Made by a program: the position numbers and the translations under genes. The notes beneath the pieces are model-generated. The model had not been told where the DNA came from. It was given only the letters and a program-made list of their open reading frames with translations, and made no database searches. From Ciona savignyi (lineage: Eukaryota > Chordata > Ascidiacea > Phlebobranchia > Cionidae): 64,000 nucleotides of DNA. This document shows, in pieces, positions 54,101-64,000 of this stretch. Position 1 is the first letter of the stretch; each line of letters opens with the position of its first letter. The stretch is taken from assembly GCA_000149265.1 (NCBI GenBank), contig CH003407.1, positions 1,357,373 to 1,421,372 on the forward strand, in the 5' to 3' direction.

Positions 54101-57100
54101 CTAATTGCATTTTCGATCGGTTAACATTCAGGGGTGCCTTTAATTACTACAGGATCGCTTAGAGCGGTTCCATCAAACTTTTGGAACTCCAACCACGTCC
54201 CTAACCCTCCAAGCGTTACTGTAGTAATTAGAACTACTGTACATTCAGAACTATTTATTCCTTTCATGATTGTATAAATGATTAAGTGACAAGAAATCAT
54301 TAAATCATTAAACCCTTAACTGATAATGTTACTATCCTGTCACTCTTTAATAGAAAGTTATATCCAATTAAACAGATTAAGATTTTTTGAAATTTTCTCT
54401 CTAAACAAAAAGTCTTGATAATTACTGTTAAAATGGTGGCATTGCAAAAGAATATCAATAATGGTGTTATTGGTGTATACATACATTTGTGTTATTATTT
54501 GCAGTAAAGATTCATGTATATTGACCAAAAAGCAATAATTATGTTCCATACCATGACCTGAAATAGTCAATCAATTTGCACAAAGTCATAATACCACTTC
54601 CGCTAGTATTAAGCTCTTAGATAGTCAGTTAAATAACACATTTATAGTGCAGATAATTGCAAATAAGCTAATTGCTAATTAGCTCATGATAAAGTACTTC
54701 CCGTTAATTTCAATTAGGTAGAATATTATATAAATAATTAACTGGCTAGAAGGAAGGGATTAGTTACAATACCTACTAATTAATTGTTACATTTTATTTA
54801 AAAATGTCCAAAATTTGGTTATTTATTAGGTTCAAAATCCTTAGTATCTGGATGTTGTGTATGAAATGTGTAAAAAACCAACCAGCGTCTGTATTATGGT
54901 TTGTTCTTGCTTAACAGCAGTTATTGTCTTAACCTGTGGTTTTAATATCGTTTACCAAGCTATGCTTTCACTGTCTGTACAACACACTAAAATAGCTTCT
55001 GCAATTGGATCATGGTTAAAGTATCCAGACAATGGAAATACCCTCCTGTATCACACTTTCTTCTGGTTTTAAACGATCATTGTCATTGCCTCATAGGCAT
55101 AACCTTGTTTAAAAAGCAGAGATTCAAAAGTGCATTATGTTGAAGCTATTTTAAGCAGAATCTTAGTTTAAATATACATTTTTAATGTTGATGTTTGATG
55201 TTTGTTTTTAACCCATTATTTTACCATTTTTGAACATAATTTTAGTTCACATTAGGGATTTCCAGGGGTGCAATTTGAATGCAAGAGTTTGTACCCCTCG
55301 CACCTAGAACATAAACTTTAGCATGGGAGAGTATAAACTAGTGTTGCACCCATAACTTTACACTTTAGCATGGAAGGTTATAAACCAGTGTGGCACCCAT
55401 AACTTTACACTTTAGCATGGGAGGTTATAAACCAGTATGGCACCCATAACTTTACACTTTAGCATGGAAGGATATAAAGCAGTATGGCACCCATAACTTT
55501 ACACCTTAGCATGGAAGGTTATAAACCAGTGTGGCACCCATGACTATACACCTTAGCATGGCAGGGTATAAACCAGTGGTGTGAATACCCCCACCATTCA
55601 GTTGTATGAGGACACCACCAATCCATTCATATTCGCAGAATGAGCTCGTATTTCGTCGTCCCACGGAGTTTAACAGACAGCGATTTATCGGGCATCGGCA
55701 ACCAGTATCACAATGATAGAATACCGGTATGTTGGCAAACTGTTACCTATGCGCTCAGTCAACATCGCACTAATACATCTATTATTCGTTATTGGTCTTC
55801 ATCTGTTCTGGTTTATTTTTTGGCATTTTTATCTTTTTTTTTATCAAAACTTGTGGTTAATGCCATATTACACCACATACCACAAGACAACACACTTTTT
55901 TTGTGACATAATAACACCAACCGCATATATGACATAACACCCTCAATTATGACATAACAACTTCAATTATGACATAGTATTGGTGCTGGTCATCCCTGAA
56001 TGGTTGTTCAATTATGAGGTCATCAGAAATGAGGTCAGAATCAGAACTGGCTGGACAAAAGGAGGCCAAATTTCGAGATGCCGTCCAAACAGACGGATCG
56101 GAATTTAAACACCTAAGGTTTGAATTTTGTACATTTTGCTCTTGTTTTTTTGCTTACAGATCTGGTGAAAGGATCCTTAGCAATAATGTGGATATAAATT
56201 TTGTGAATTCACAATTTGTGGTTGGTAGCTACTAGCTAGTCAGTTGTGTCCTAAGGGCCAAGGTACTCATGACATTGCCTGAACACAGTGAATTAATGGG
56301 TCCTATTAAATTAAAGAATGTCCCAATTAAACAACAAACTGCAATACCTCCGGCAAGCTAACATTAGACACAAGGTAATCTTACAATAGCTTTTTTGAAA
56401 ACTTTTCTTGCCTTTTCCCTTTTTTTCCTGTTATATATTCCCAACAACAAATAACTATTCCAATGTGAATCTCCACTTTTAAAATATTCATTCCAGGGTT
56501 GTGGATATCACCAAGTCATGCCCCACCGTTGCTCAAATCCAACAAAGTTTCTTAAAATTAAAGAATCTATGCATGCCAGGTGAGTGTAGATGAAATGCAC
56601 ATTTATACTTTTTCGTCATACTACACAGGTCATATGCATTAAGTTCAGGGTTACAGAAGAGCATACCTTGTCATCCATGGAACTTTGATAAACCTGGCAC
56701 TCTTGGCACGCTTAAAAACTTTGGCACGCCTGACAAACTTGGCAACCCGGACAGCAATACCGTGCAATTAAAATTGTTTTTTAAATGAATTAAAGTAACT
56801 AAAGCAAAAAAATAAAATGAAATTCTGATTATAGCACCCTGCTTACTTTACACCCCTGACAAGTTATCAGCTATCCTGCAAAGCCAAATTACAAAATCCC
56901 GCAATATATAAGTTAGTTAGTTTAGTTAGTTATGTGCATAGGGCATGATGCCATCGAAAATGGAATAAATAACATAATTTCAAATATTTCTTTTCAGCTA
57001 CCGAAGCAGATTACTGGGAAACGGACGGACACTGGTTGTCATCCGTCCATGCCACCAAGTGGTTGCATCATGTTAACGCGATGCTGTCGACGGCAAATGA

Positions 57101-60100
57101 TGTTTCTATGTGGGTGGCGGAGAAGGACCATCATGTCATTGTGAGAGGTGCGTCGGGTTAGGGGGTTTACCCCTCAAGGGGTACAATTCGTTAATATACC
57201 ATCTATAGATGTAAAGTACAATAATTCCCTTACCCACCTAACAAAGAAGGGTCGACGGTGACATCACTCTTGTAATTGACCCTAAAAAAAATCAAAAAAA
57301 ATTAAATCGAAAAAGTTTAAAAAAAAATTAAATCTAAAAAGTTTAAAAAAAAATTAAACAAAGTTAGAGTTGACATAAATAACCCTATGACGAAGTGGGA
57401 TGGATATCACCCTGTAATAACCCCTTTTTCTGACAGAACAAAGTGGGATAGACATCACCCCTGTGATTACCTCGCTCAGCCAGATCATACTGGACCCCCA
57501 TTCTCGTACATTGGGGGGCTTGCAGGCGCTCATACAGCGAGAGTGGGTGATCGGGGGGTTTCCCTTCATGGACAGGTTGGGTCACCTGCACCAACCCACA
57601 GCAAATGCAGACGAATCAACTGAAATGGTGAGTGAACCCGTTTTATTTTGTTTTTTACCCATAACCCTAAACCTGTGGTTCCCAACCTTTTTTACCTTAC
57701 GGCATCATATTGATGCGATAATTAGTATGTGGCACCCAGGAAAACCCACATAAATTTGCTAAGATTTTTTCTGTCACAATAAAATCGCACCCCAAAATTA
57801 AATGAAAAATGACTATGAAAATAAAGGGTGATTTTTAACATCCCACAAGCCAGATAAATGAGCTTTGCAAATGACACTAATTCATTTGTAACCCACTGCA
57901 ATAAACTTTCTATGATAAGTGTGACATCATAAACTCAATTATTGTGTAACCTATAACAAATAGATGCACAAAAATGTGCTCTTATAAAGTTTCAAATCGT
58001 TTTATATTTTCTAAAACAAGGCTGAAAATTCCGATCTTAAAACACGGCTGTTTTTCCATTTTTTAAGGCCAATGTTGTTATCTCACAATCCCCCATTATG
58101 ACCTCACACAGTCCCCTGTCTTCCTTCTGTTCCTCGACTGTATCCACCAACTTGTCCTACAAAACCCCACGAAATTCGGTTTCAACTCAACTTTCCTCGT
58201 CGTGCTCTCGGACGCATTACGCTTGACCGCTTTCGACACTTTCATCTTCAACAACGAGCGGGAACGAACAAGGCGATTGGACCAATCAGAGGTGAGAGTT
58301 TGATTTTGAATTTTTTTCCGGGTTGTTCGTCGGTTAGCTCGTTGGTAGTGCATTGGACTGCCAACCGAAAGGTGGTGAGATCGAAACCAGCCATTTGCTA
58401 GTCACTTATGTTGTTGTGGGAATACAGTGCGTAATACTTTTTCTTGAAACAGTTCCAGTTTTTTTAATTATGTGGTGAGATCGAAAAACCGACCCTTAGC
58501 GAGTCAGTTGTATTATTGATGGCTCATGGTGCCTGTTACATTATCACAGTTCCAGTGTTTTAATTATATTACCACTAACCGAAGGTGGTGTGATCAAAAC
58601 TAACCACTTGCGGGTCAGTTGCATTGTTGATTGCATACAGTATTTTAATGGCACACAGTGCATATTGCATGATTACATTTTTAGTGTTTTATAATTTCGT
58701 CTTAGTAATTAAATCCTTTAAATCCTTAAATTAAATCTTAAATTAAATCCGGAATAATGTCTGTAAGAATGTAGTAGCATTTTTAAACAATTCGTCCATT
58801 TTACCCACGCAGCAAAGAATGCGTGACAGCAGTTGGCAAAGTCTTCCACTATGGGCATGGGGTGCACAGTACAAGCCGCAAGATATGAAGATATTCAACA
58901 ACCCTCTCTATATGTAAGTTGGGCCCATTTCATCTGGATATTCACATTACATTTGTCATGACTGTAAAAAGAGGATTTCCATTTTGCTTGTTCCACTTGC
59001 GATTCCAAAAATTCACCAAATTTTGAGCAAGTAAGAATTCACTCGTGTATGGAAACTTAAAATTAACCCTTACCACCCATGAAACCGACCATTACCACCC
59101 CTGAAATGAACCCCTACCACCCCTAAAAACCGCCCCCGTACCACCCCTGAAATCGCCCATTACCACCCATGAAACCGACCATTACCACCCCAGAAATGAA
59201 CCCCACCACCCCTAAAACCGACCCCTACCACCCCTGAAACCGACCATTACCACCCCTGAAATCTCCCCCTACCACCCCTGAAATCTCCCCCTACCACCCC
59301 TGAAATCTCTCCCTACCACCCCTGAAATCTCTCCCTACCACCCCTGAAATCTCTCCCTACCACCCCTGAAATCTCTCCCTACCACCCCTGAAATCTCTCC
59401 CTACCACTACTGAATTGAACCCCTACCACCCCTGAAACCGCCTCATACCACCCCTGAAATTGACCCCTACCACCCCTGAAATTGAACCCTACCACCCCTG
59501 AAATCTCTCCCTACCACCCCTGAAATCTCTCCCTACCACCCCTGAAATCTCTCCCTACCACCCCTGAAATCTCTCCCTACCACTACTGAATTGAACCCCT
59601 ACCACCCCTGAAACCGCCTCATACCACCCCTGAAATTGACCCCTAAATGTCTACGTTAAGGTTACAAGATGCTGATTTCTATGGTGTTGACTCGTTGGAC
59701 GTATCCCTTGTGACATCATCGACGTATTCACGCTTGAGCGCATCTGATACCCCACTTAACGGGTTCGCTGAGGACAGTGGGTCGGAGGAGAACGACAGCG
59801 ACGGGGCTTCCCCCCTCGCGGACGAGAACCTTCAAATCCGCTACAACACCCGTACCGGGGTCGTGAACCTAGGAGGGGATACCCCTGGGGCCGATAAAAA
59901 GAAGAAGAAGACTTTCTCGATCCGGAGGAAGAGGCCGAAGGATGATGGGGATGAGGGGAAGGGATCAACTGATAACGAGGAGACAAACGGGGTATCTGAG
60001 GTGGAGATATTCAACACAACGATGCAGGAGAGGATGAAACGTCCCTTGACCCTGTGCAAAGGTAAAGATGAAAGCCATTTAATATAAAAATATTGTCTAA

Positions 60101-62542
60101 CCAGGGCCGAAAATTTAAATTTTTACTCCCGAAAATTTTACTCGCGTAAAAATATTTACTCGCATTACTAGCATGAGATTCCACATGCAATTGAATTCTT
60201 TTGTTGTTTCGCTCTAGCAAGCCAGGTTTCTTTCATTTTTAATTAATTAATCAGCTCACTTAATTAAAGGTCAATGAGTGATTATCGGTTTGAAAGTGGA
60301 ATGAATTTACATTCGAAATTGTATCACAACTCACTCAGCTTAATAGTAAAATAAAATTAAATCAATAAACATAAAAAGTATTATATACTTGGGTTTTATT
60401 TGTTTGACAAACGCTAGATAATACATCAACTATCTTAAGAATAGTGGCTTTGTCTGATATACGGTATGGATTGAACAGGAATTGAATAATGCATAGATTG
60501 ATTTGTGTAAATTATTTAAATATCTTCGGGGTTGAAAACCATTCATTTTAGATGGTTAGTTCCTTAAGCCAAAGACACAAGCTGATTTGACGAATACTTG
60601 TTAATAAGATGCCCCTTATTTGAAAAAGCATTTTCCAATCAACAGGGATTTTTAGTATTTTACTTAATCCCTTGCGTTTCCTCTTTACATGCATATAACT
60701 TGAAAGATTCCCCTTCTAGACCCACAAATGGTTGTGAGGATGGGGGTTGCGAACATGAGATGGTGGTCTCTATGCTACCATCGCTGGATGCCGTGGTCCC
60801 AGTCATTCGGGGGAGGTCCCTCCGAGATGCACCGACAGGAATCGGTCTTGTTCGATGAGATCCATGCGTTGTATTGTAAGGTGAGTTTTTTGAATTCTCG
60901 AGGTTGCAGCTTGGGTATCTGTGTAGTTTCCTTTATCCAGCCTGTAATGCCGGGGAAAACTAACAGGAAAAGCTGCAAAGAGGGAAACTGAACACTAAAA
61001 TGAAAATGGGGCGTTAGAATTAGTTTGAAACATGGGCTTGGAGTTAGGTTAGTTCTGGGGTTGAGATTATTGTTTAGGGCAGGGCTAAAATTAGTTTCCA
61101 TAGTTTTTCCCTTCTTCCCTCTTTTCATCCTTTTAGTGTTGCCCTGTAATGTCTACTGAAAGTGGGTTGCGGAATATAGTTGATATAAGTTATAGAGAAA
61201 CTAAGATTGAGCATTAACTACACGCTCCTATCTTATCTAAACCCTCCCCATTGTTTTAGATTCAACAGTTGAAACAATCTCTTGAAGATGACATCACAAC
61301 CCATCCTGATGACATCACAACATCCAGTAGTGACGATAGTGGAATGTACTTCCCCCACACACCCCCTGTTAACCCCCCACACCTCGTATCGAATTTTTAC
61401 CCCTATTCACCTGTGCAGGAACTTGGCAGAAAGTCTGTCTTAGGTGGGTAACTATTTGGTCTTGGGTGGGTAACCATTTTATCTGTGGTGGGTAACTATT
61501 TGGTCTTGTTTGGGTAACTATAACTATTTGGTTTTAGGTGGGTAACTATTTGGTCTTTGGTGGGTAAACATTTTTTCTTAGGTGGGTGACTATTCGGTCT
61601 TAGGTGGGTAACCGTTTGGTCTTAGGTGGGTAACTATTCGGTCTTAGGTGGGTAACCATTTGGTCTTAGGTGGGTAACCATTTGGTCTTATGTGGGTAAC
61701 CATTTGGTCTTAGGTGGGTAACCATTTGGTCTTAGGTGGGTAACCATTTGGTCTTAGGTGGGTAACCATTTGGTCTTAGGTGGGTAACTATTTGGTCTTA
61801 GGTGGGTAAGTAACCATGTGGTCTTAGGTAGATAACTATTTGGTCTTAGGTGGGTAACCATTCAATCTTAGGTGGGTAACTATTTCCTACACGCTGTTAA
61901 ACAAAAATATAATTTTTAGACTTACACTTGGGTGATCTAATAGGTGGAAATACTGATCGTTGGAAATATAAAGATCCAATCTACTAATTCTTAATCCACC
62001 CTAAGAATAGAATTTTTATGGCTTGGCATTATTTAAACCAGTGGTTGTTCGTATCCTAATTTGATTTTTAGGTTTATATTTTTTTATATTTTTACAATAA
62101 CACTTATTTTTTTGACAGAAGATAAAACATCAATTGCATGGCCTTGCAATATTTTAACCAGAGTGTGGTCCCAGGCCAAACTTATATTTAAGACGCGTAT
62201 TTTTATATTATTAATGTAAGTAGATTAAATATTCCGTTTAACCCAGGTACCCCTCTGTTCGACTTTATCCACGGAAACCCGATCTTCGACTTTGGACAAA
62301 AGGTGAAAAGCAAACACTCGAGGTCAGCATCTCAGTTCTCTATCACAGGGACCTCTAGTGACGAAAATAACTCATCCAAAGCGATGGACAAATCGCCGAC
62401 AACTAGCAGTCTGGCGAACAGCGCCGATAATTCATTTACCACGACACAAACTCAAAAGAAACCACCCATATCACCCGCTCCTAAACCAAAGAAACCCCTT
62501 ATGCCTCCTGCCGACAGAATATCCTACGTCTCATCCGTTTAG
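42181..62542 (+). CDS. MTMR10: MTMR10/12-type inactive myotubularin (adapter pseudophosphatase)
   Basis: Members of the MTMR10/11/12 group lack phosphatase activity; MTMR12 acts as adapter for MTM1/MTMR2. Unique 5' exons: 42181-42234, 42827-42934, 43395-43505, 43907-43976. First-copy exons 5-14: 44630-44766, 45031-45121, 46257-46374, 48001-48088, 48345-48484, 48874-48956, 49374-49523, 49779-49969, 50452-50631, 51113-51213. Unique 3' exons: 59661-60061, 60720-60880, 61260-61443, 62247-62542. Counting 5-14 once, the total is 887 codons plus stop, every phase consistent (human MTMR10 is about 777). The PH-GRAM part has LLPGEIAIGH and GTLICTNFRISF. The phosphatase-like part has RDWMESLKRCK, YWCWSSTNG and LSQIILDPHSRTLGG. 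The canonical HCSDGWDRT loop is replaced by REQSGIDIT, so Cys and Arg are gone. Also seen are FLLFLDCIHQLV and the C-terminal YPYSPV to GTPLFDF block. MTMR10 versus MTMR12 is not settled; the C-terminal block favours MTMR10. AATAAA is at 62897-62902. Confidence 0.9.
42373..42457. mobile_element. small MITE, CTAATTACTACAGGATC family
   Basis: Left TTCTAATTACTACAGGATC and right end CTAGTAATTAGAGG form imperfect inverted repeats about 85 bp apart. The inside has GGGTTAAGTTTAGGGTC. It lies in MTMR intron 1. Confidence 0.65.
43675..43733 (+). repeat. three tandem copies of a 26-bp unit
   Basis: Three units of GTATTCAACACTTTGTGTAG plus a TTTTAA linker in MTMR intron 3. Confidence 0.9.
46751..46833. 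mobile_element. small MITE, AATTACTACAGGATCGC family
   Basis: TAATTACTACAGGATCGC at the left and ACTGTAGTAATTAGA at the right are inverted repeats. The interior is CGCTTGGA/CCTCCAAGC. The same element is at 54141-54232 in copy B, with a 9-bp insertion near the middle. Confidence 0.75.
48594..48760 (+). repeat. SINE fragment inside the MTMR intron (copy A)
   Basis: Contains GGTAGCTACTAACTAGACGG, CCAAGGTACTCATAACATTG, GGATTAATGGGTCC and CAAGGTAATCTTACAATAGC. The orthologous fragment in copy B is at about 56218-56385. Confidence 0.65.
50660..50970 (+). repeat. tRNA-like SINE head with tandemly repeated B-box segment (copy A)
   Basis: TTAGCTTGTTGGTAGTGCAT and GGTGGTGAGATCGAAACCAG give A-box and B-box spacing of a tRNA gene. 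The B-box segment recurs at about 50825 and 50935 at a period of roughly 105-110 bp. Copy B has the same array at 58322-58620. It lies in the intron before exon 14. Confidence 0.7.
51320..51419. other. assembly gap (100 N)
   Basis: Exactly 100 Ns, the conventional size for a gap of unknown length. The same sequence lies on both sides in different copies. Confidence 0.99.
52038..58913 (+). CDS. second copy of MTMR exons 5-14 (likely other haplotype)
   Basis: Exons 52038-52174, 52433-52523, 53654-53771, 55639-55726, 55978-56117, 56497-56579, 56998-57147, 57437-57627, 58112-58291 and 58813-58913 have the same lengths and phases as exons 5-14 of the first copy. Coding differences are few: E to D, R to H and Q to H in exon 7, A to V in exon 8, T to L in exon 9, E to D in exon 12. 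No stop or frameshift was seen. Splicing of exon 14 (phase 2) into this exon 5 (needs phase 1) would break the frame, so both copies cannot sit in one transcript. Confidence 0.9.
54141..54232. mobile_element. small MITE, copy B counterpart of 46751
   Basis: TAATTACTACAGGATCGC to TACTGTAGTAATTAGA, inverted repeats as in copy A. The interior has CCACGTCCCTAACCCTCC. Confidence 0.75.
55290..55575 (+). repeat. 47-bp VNTR expanded in copy B
   Basis: About five to six units containing TTTACACTTTAGCATGGAAG and GTTATAAACCAGTGTGGCAC. Copy A has a single unit at about 47910-47950. It lies just upstream of the exon 8 acceptor. Confidence 0.92.
58322..58620 (+). repeat. tRNA-like SINE head with repeated B-box segment (copy B)
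   Basis: GTTAGCTCGTTGGTAGTGCA followed by GGTGGTGAGATCGAAACCAG; further B-box-like units at about 58480 and 58585. The arrangement is as in copy A but with diverged spacing. Confidence 0.7.
59060..59645 (+). repeat. 22-bp minisatellite abutting the exon 15 acceptor
   Basis: Units of CTACCACCCCTGAAATCTCTCC and variants. A block with CTACTGAATTGAACCCC and GAAACCGCCTCATACC occurs twice, at about 59398 and 59577, so a roughly 180-bp segment was itself duplicated. The array runs to within about 15 bp of the acceptor at 59659-59660, replacing the usual polypyrimidine tract. Confidence 0.95.
61436..61885 (+). repeat. 22-bp minisatellite built on the exon 17 splice donor
   Basis: About 20 units of GGTCTTAGGTGGGTAACCAT plus TT. 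The exon itself ends GTCTTAG and the intron begins gtgggtaactattt, so the first unit is the authentic exon-intron junction and the array is copies of it. Confidence 0.95.
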
Positions 62543-64000
62543 TTTGAAGACGGCTGATAAAAATTGGCAAAAAATTAAAAAGTTAAAAAATGCATTAAAA
62601 ATCAAGAAAAGGTTTAAAATGGTGCTCATTCTTCATATCAGCTATATGATCAGACGGATAATCTGACCTGGATTTCTTTAAAGTTTAATCACAAGAACCA
62701 AAAGTCATCAAAGGCTACATACACCATGTTCTTTTCTTAATTAGATTTGATGCTTGCGGAAATAATTATATGATGGATCTAATTAATTCCACCAGTTATG
62801 AATGCGTGCATAAAGCCAAGATTCCCATTATAAGTTGCAACCATCTACTTTCAAAATATACTGTACGGTAAATAAGACAATTTCTGTAGGAGCTTTAATA
62901 AAGATCTTTTAGCGTATGGGTACTAAAAGAATATCAATATCAAGATTAAAATAATTTATTATATTTACCACGGTATTTTGCACTAAATTCAGGCAGTACA
63001 TGATTCTGAATGTGGTAAAATAAGTTAATAATTTTTCGGCCATATGGACTAATAGTGTAATTTAAATCAAAGTACTTAAATGATATGGTATTTTCGTTAA
63101 TTGGGAAATAGGCAATTCTGTAGCATTTAAGTTAGTCTTTATCTTAATTGAGTTAACTCCATGGTATTTTTTTTATTTATCATTTAAATTTAAGTATATG
63201 AACTCGTTTTTGTATAATTGTTAAACCGTCTGTTCTTATACCCAGTATGTGGCCTAATATGTAGCCATATATACCGACCATTATTGACTAATAGTTGTGA
63301 GTGGGTGGCACAGTGGTTTTCACGTCGGTGTGCCAGTAGGGAAGGTTTTTGGTTCAAAACCAGTTTTGTTCTTTGACAAAACACAAATAAACATTGCTAT
63401 AACAGAGTGGGCTTAACAGGTTGAGTCAAATTTTAAGTTTTCCTGTTACCATGCTGGCACTTTTAAAGCTGTATGAACTCGGCTGTGGATATGCGCCATT
63501 CATACAAACACCCGTACTATAACTCTGCCTATATTCCCACTCAATGAGCTAAACATGATTTTTCTATTGATAATTAGACTATTATTCATTTTTATCATGA
63601 CATTAGAGTTTTATGTACATTATTGTTAGGCTGTTTATTCATACGATTTTGCGCTTAAACGATCCACATTTCATCACCCATGCTTCATAAACGGGGAAGG
63701 TGTGTTGTGTAATGGTTCACTCATATCGAAACTAAAATTTGACAATCTTTTTCTTTATCGTAAAAATTTGGCTGCGCCATTTTGTTAATAATATTTTGGA
63801 AGTATACTTTGGCTAACCTATGTCTGCACAACTGTATTTGAATAGGCATTGGTTGAATCACCAGAGTCAGTCATCCCTACAGAATATGCAAACTATATAC
63901 TGCACTTAATCAATGAAAGTTTTTTTAGACTCTCTTGTGGCTTTCTATATTGTTTGATTTTTGCGAACGCAATCACTTTCTGCATGACCCATTGTGTATT
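62543..64000. other. 3' flank of the MTMR gene
   Basis: No gene supported. AATAAA at 62897-62902 is the likely poly(A) signal, giving a 3' UTR of about 370 bases. A tRNA-like SINE head is at about 63299-63370 (GGGTGGCACAGTGGTTTTCA and TTTTTGGTTCAAAACCAG, A-box and B-box). The remainder is AT-rich. Confidence 0.55.
63299..63370 (+). repeat. tRNA-like SINE head relic
   Basis: An A-box-like TGGCACAGTGGTTTTCAC and a B-box-like GGTTCAAAACC are 35-40 bp apart, as in a tRNA gene. No stable acceptor stem could be drawn, so this is a SINE relic rather than a tRNA gene. Confidence 0.5.

Larger units (their letters stand above)
51420..59015 (+). repeat. copy B of the 7.3-7.6 kb direct repeat (MTMR exons 5-14)
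   Basis: Starts immediately after the N run at the position equivalent to about 44042 and continues seamlessly into the unique 3' exons. It is longer than copy A mainly through a VNTR at 55290-55575. Confidence 0.95.

Noticed and set aside
60099-60175. CAGGGCCGAAAATTTAAATT as a transposon end
   Set aside because: Repeated ACTCGC/AAAATTT motifs are present but no inverted partner end was located.
1-64000. CRISPR array, bacterial operon, phage or viral gene
   Set aside because: All tandem repeats are minisatellites without spacer structure; genes are spliced animal genes; no viral-type proteins were seen.

Overview
The window is eukaryotic and looks like a tunicate of the genus Ciona. It is AT-rich with short-to-medium GT-AG introns, and every protein recognised has a clear animal counterpart. 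The intergenic DNA and introns carry many copies of a tRNA-derived SINE and small hAT-type elements. Genus is inferred from gene style and repeats, not from a search. There are no bacterial operons, CRISPR arrays or viral genes.

Layout. 2059-6234 (+) is TIPIN, a replication-fork protection gene with a palindromic E2F site 58 bp before its start codon. 7733-9837 (-) is cyclin B, convergent with TIPIN; upstream are two CCAAT boxes exactly 31 bp apart and a CDE/CHR-like pair. 11437-16235 (+) holds exons of an unrecognised N-terminal part, a 506-N gap, and a ZMYM2/3/4-like C-terminal part. 17847-24938 (-) is nicotinamide riboside kinase (NMRK), whose large first intron contains an intronless double-domain TREX-like exonuclease on the same strand (21815-23242) and several transposons. 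27757-28302 (+) is a COA8-like gene with a disrupted 5' part. 28939-31275 (+) is an intronless TMEM245. 31883-36747 (+) is GKAP1. 38867-39106 (+) is a small hydrophobic protein with no recognised family. 42181-62542 (+) is an MTMR10/12-type inactive myotubularin.

The MTMR locus contains a near-identical repeat of about 7.5 kb (44042-51319 and 51420-59015) on either side of exactly 100 Ns. The first copy lacks the 3' exons, the second lacks the 5' exons, and splicing across the junction would break the frame. This is most likely two haplotypes left unmerged in the assembly. Taking exons 5-14 once gives an open frame of 887 codons plus stop.

The most interesting biology: (i) a decayed hAT element supplies the last 17 codons, the stop codon and probably the poly(A) signal of NMRK; (ii) the TREX-like protein joins a catalytically dead exonuclease domain to an intact one; (iii) several intronic minisatellites start at, or are built from, the adjacent 5' splice site, creating arrays of decoy donors; (iv) the two neighbouring cell-cycle genes carry the S-phase (E2F) and G2/M (CCAAT x2 plus CDE/CHR-like) promoter logic known from vertebrates.

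Exon boundaries were placed by hand from GT-AG sites, reading-frame phase and remembered homologues. All recognised multi-exon genes except the gapped ZMYM-like one sum to a whole number of codons.
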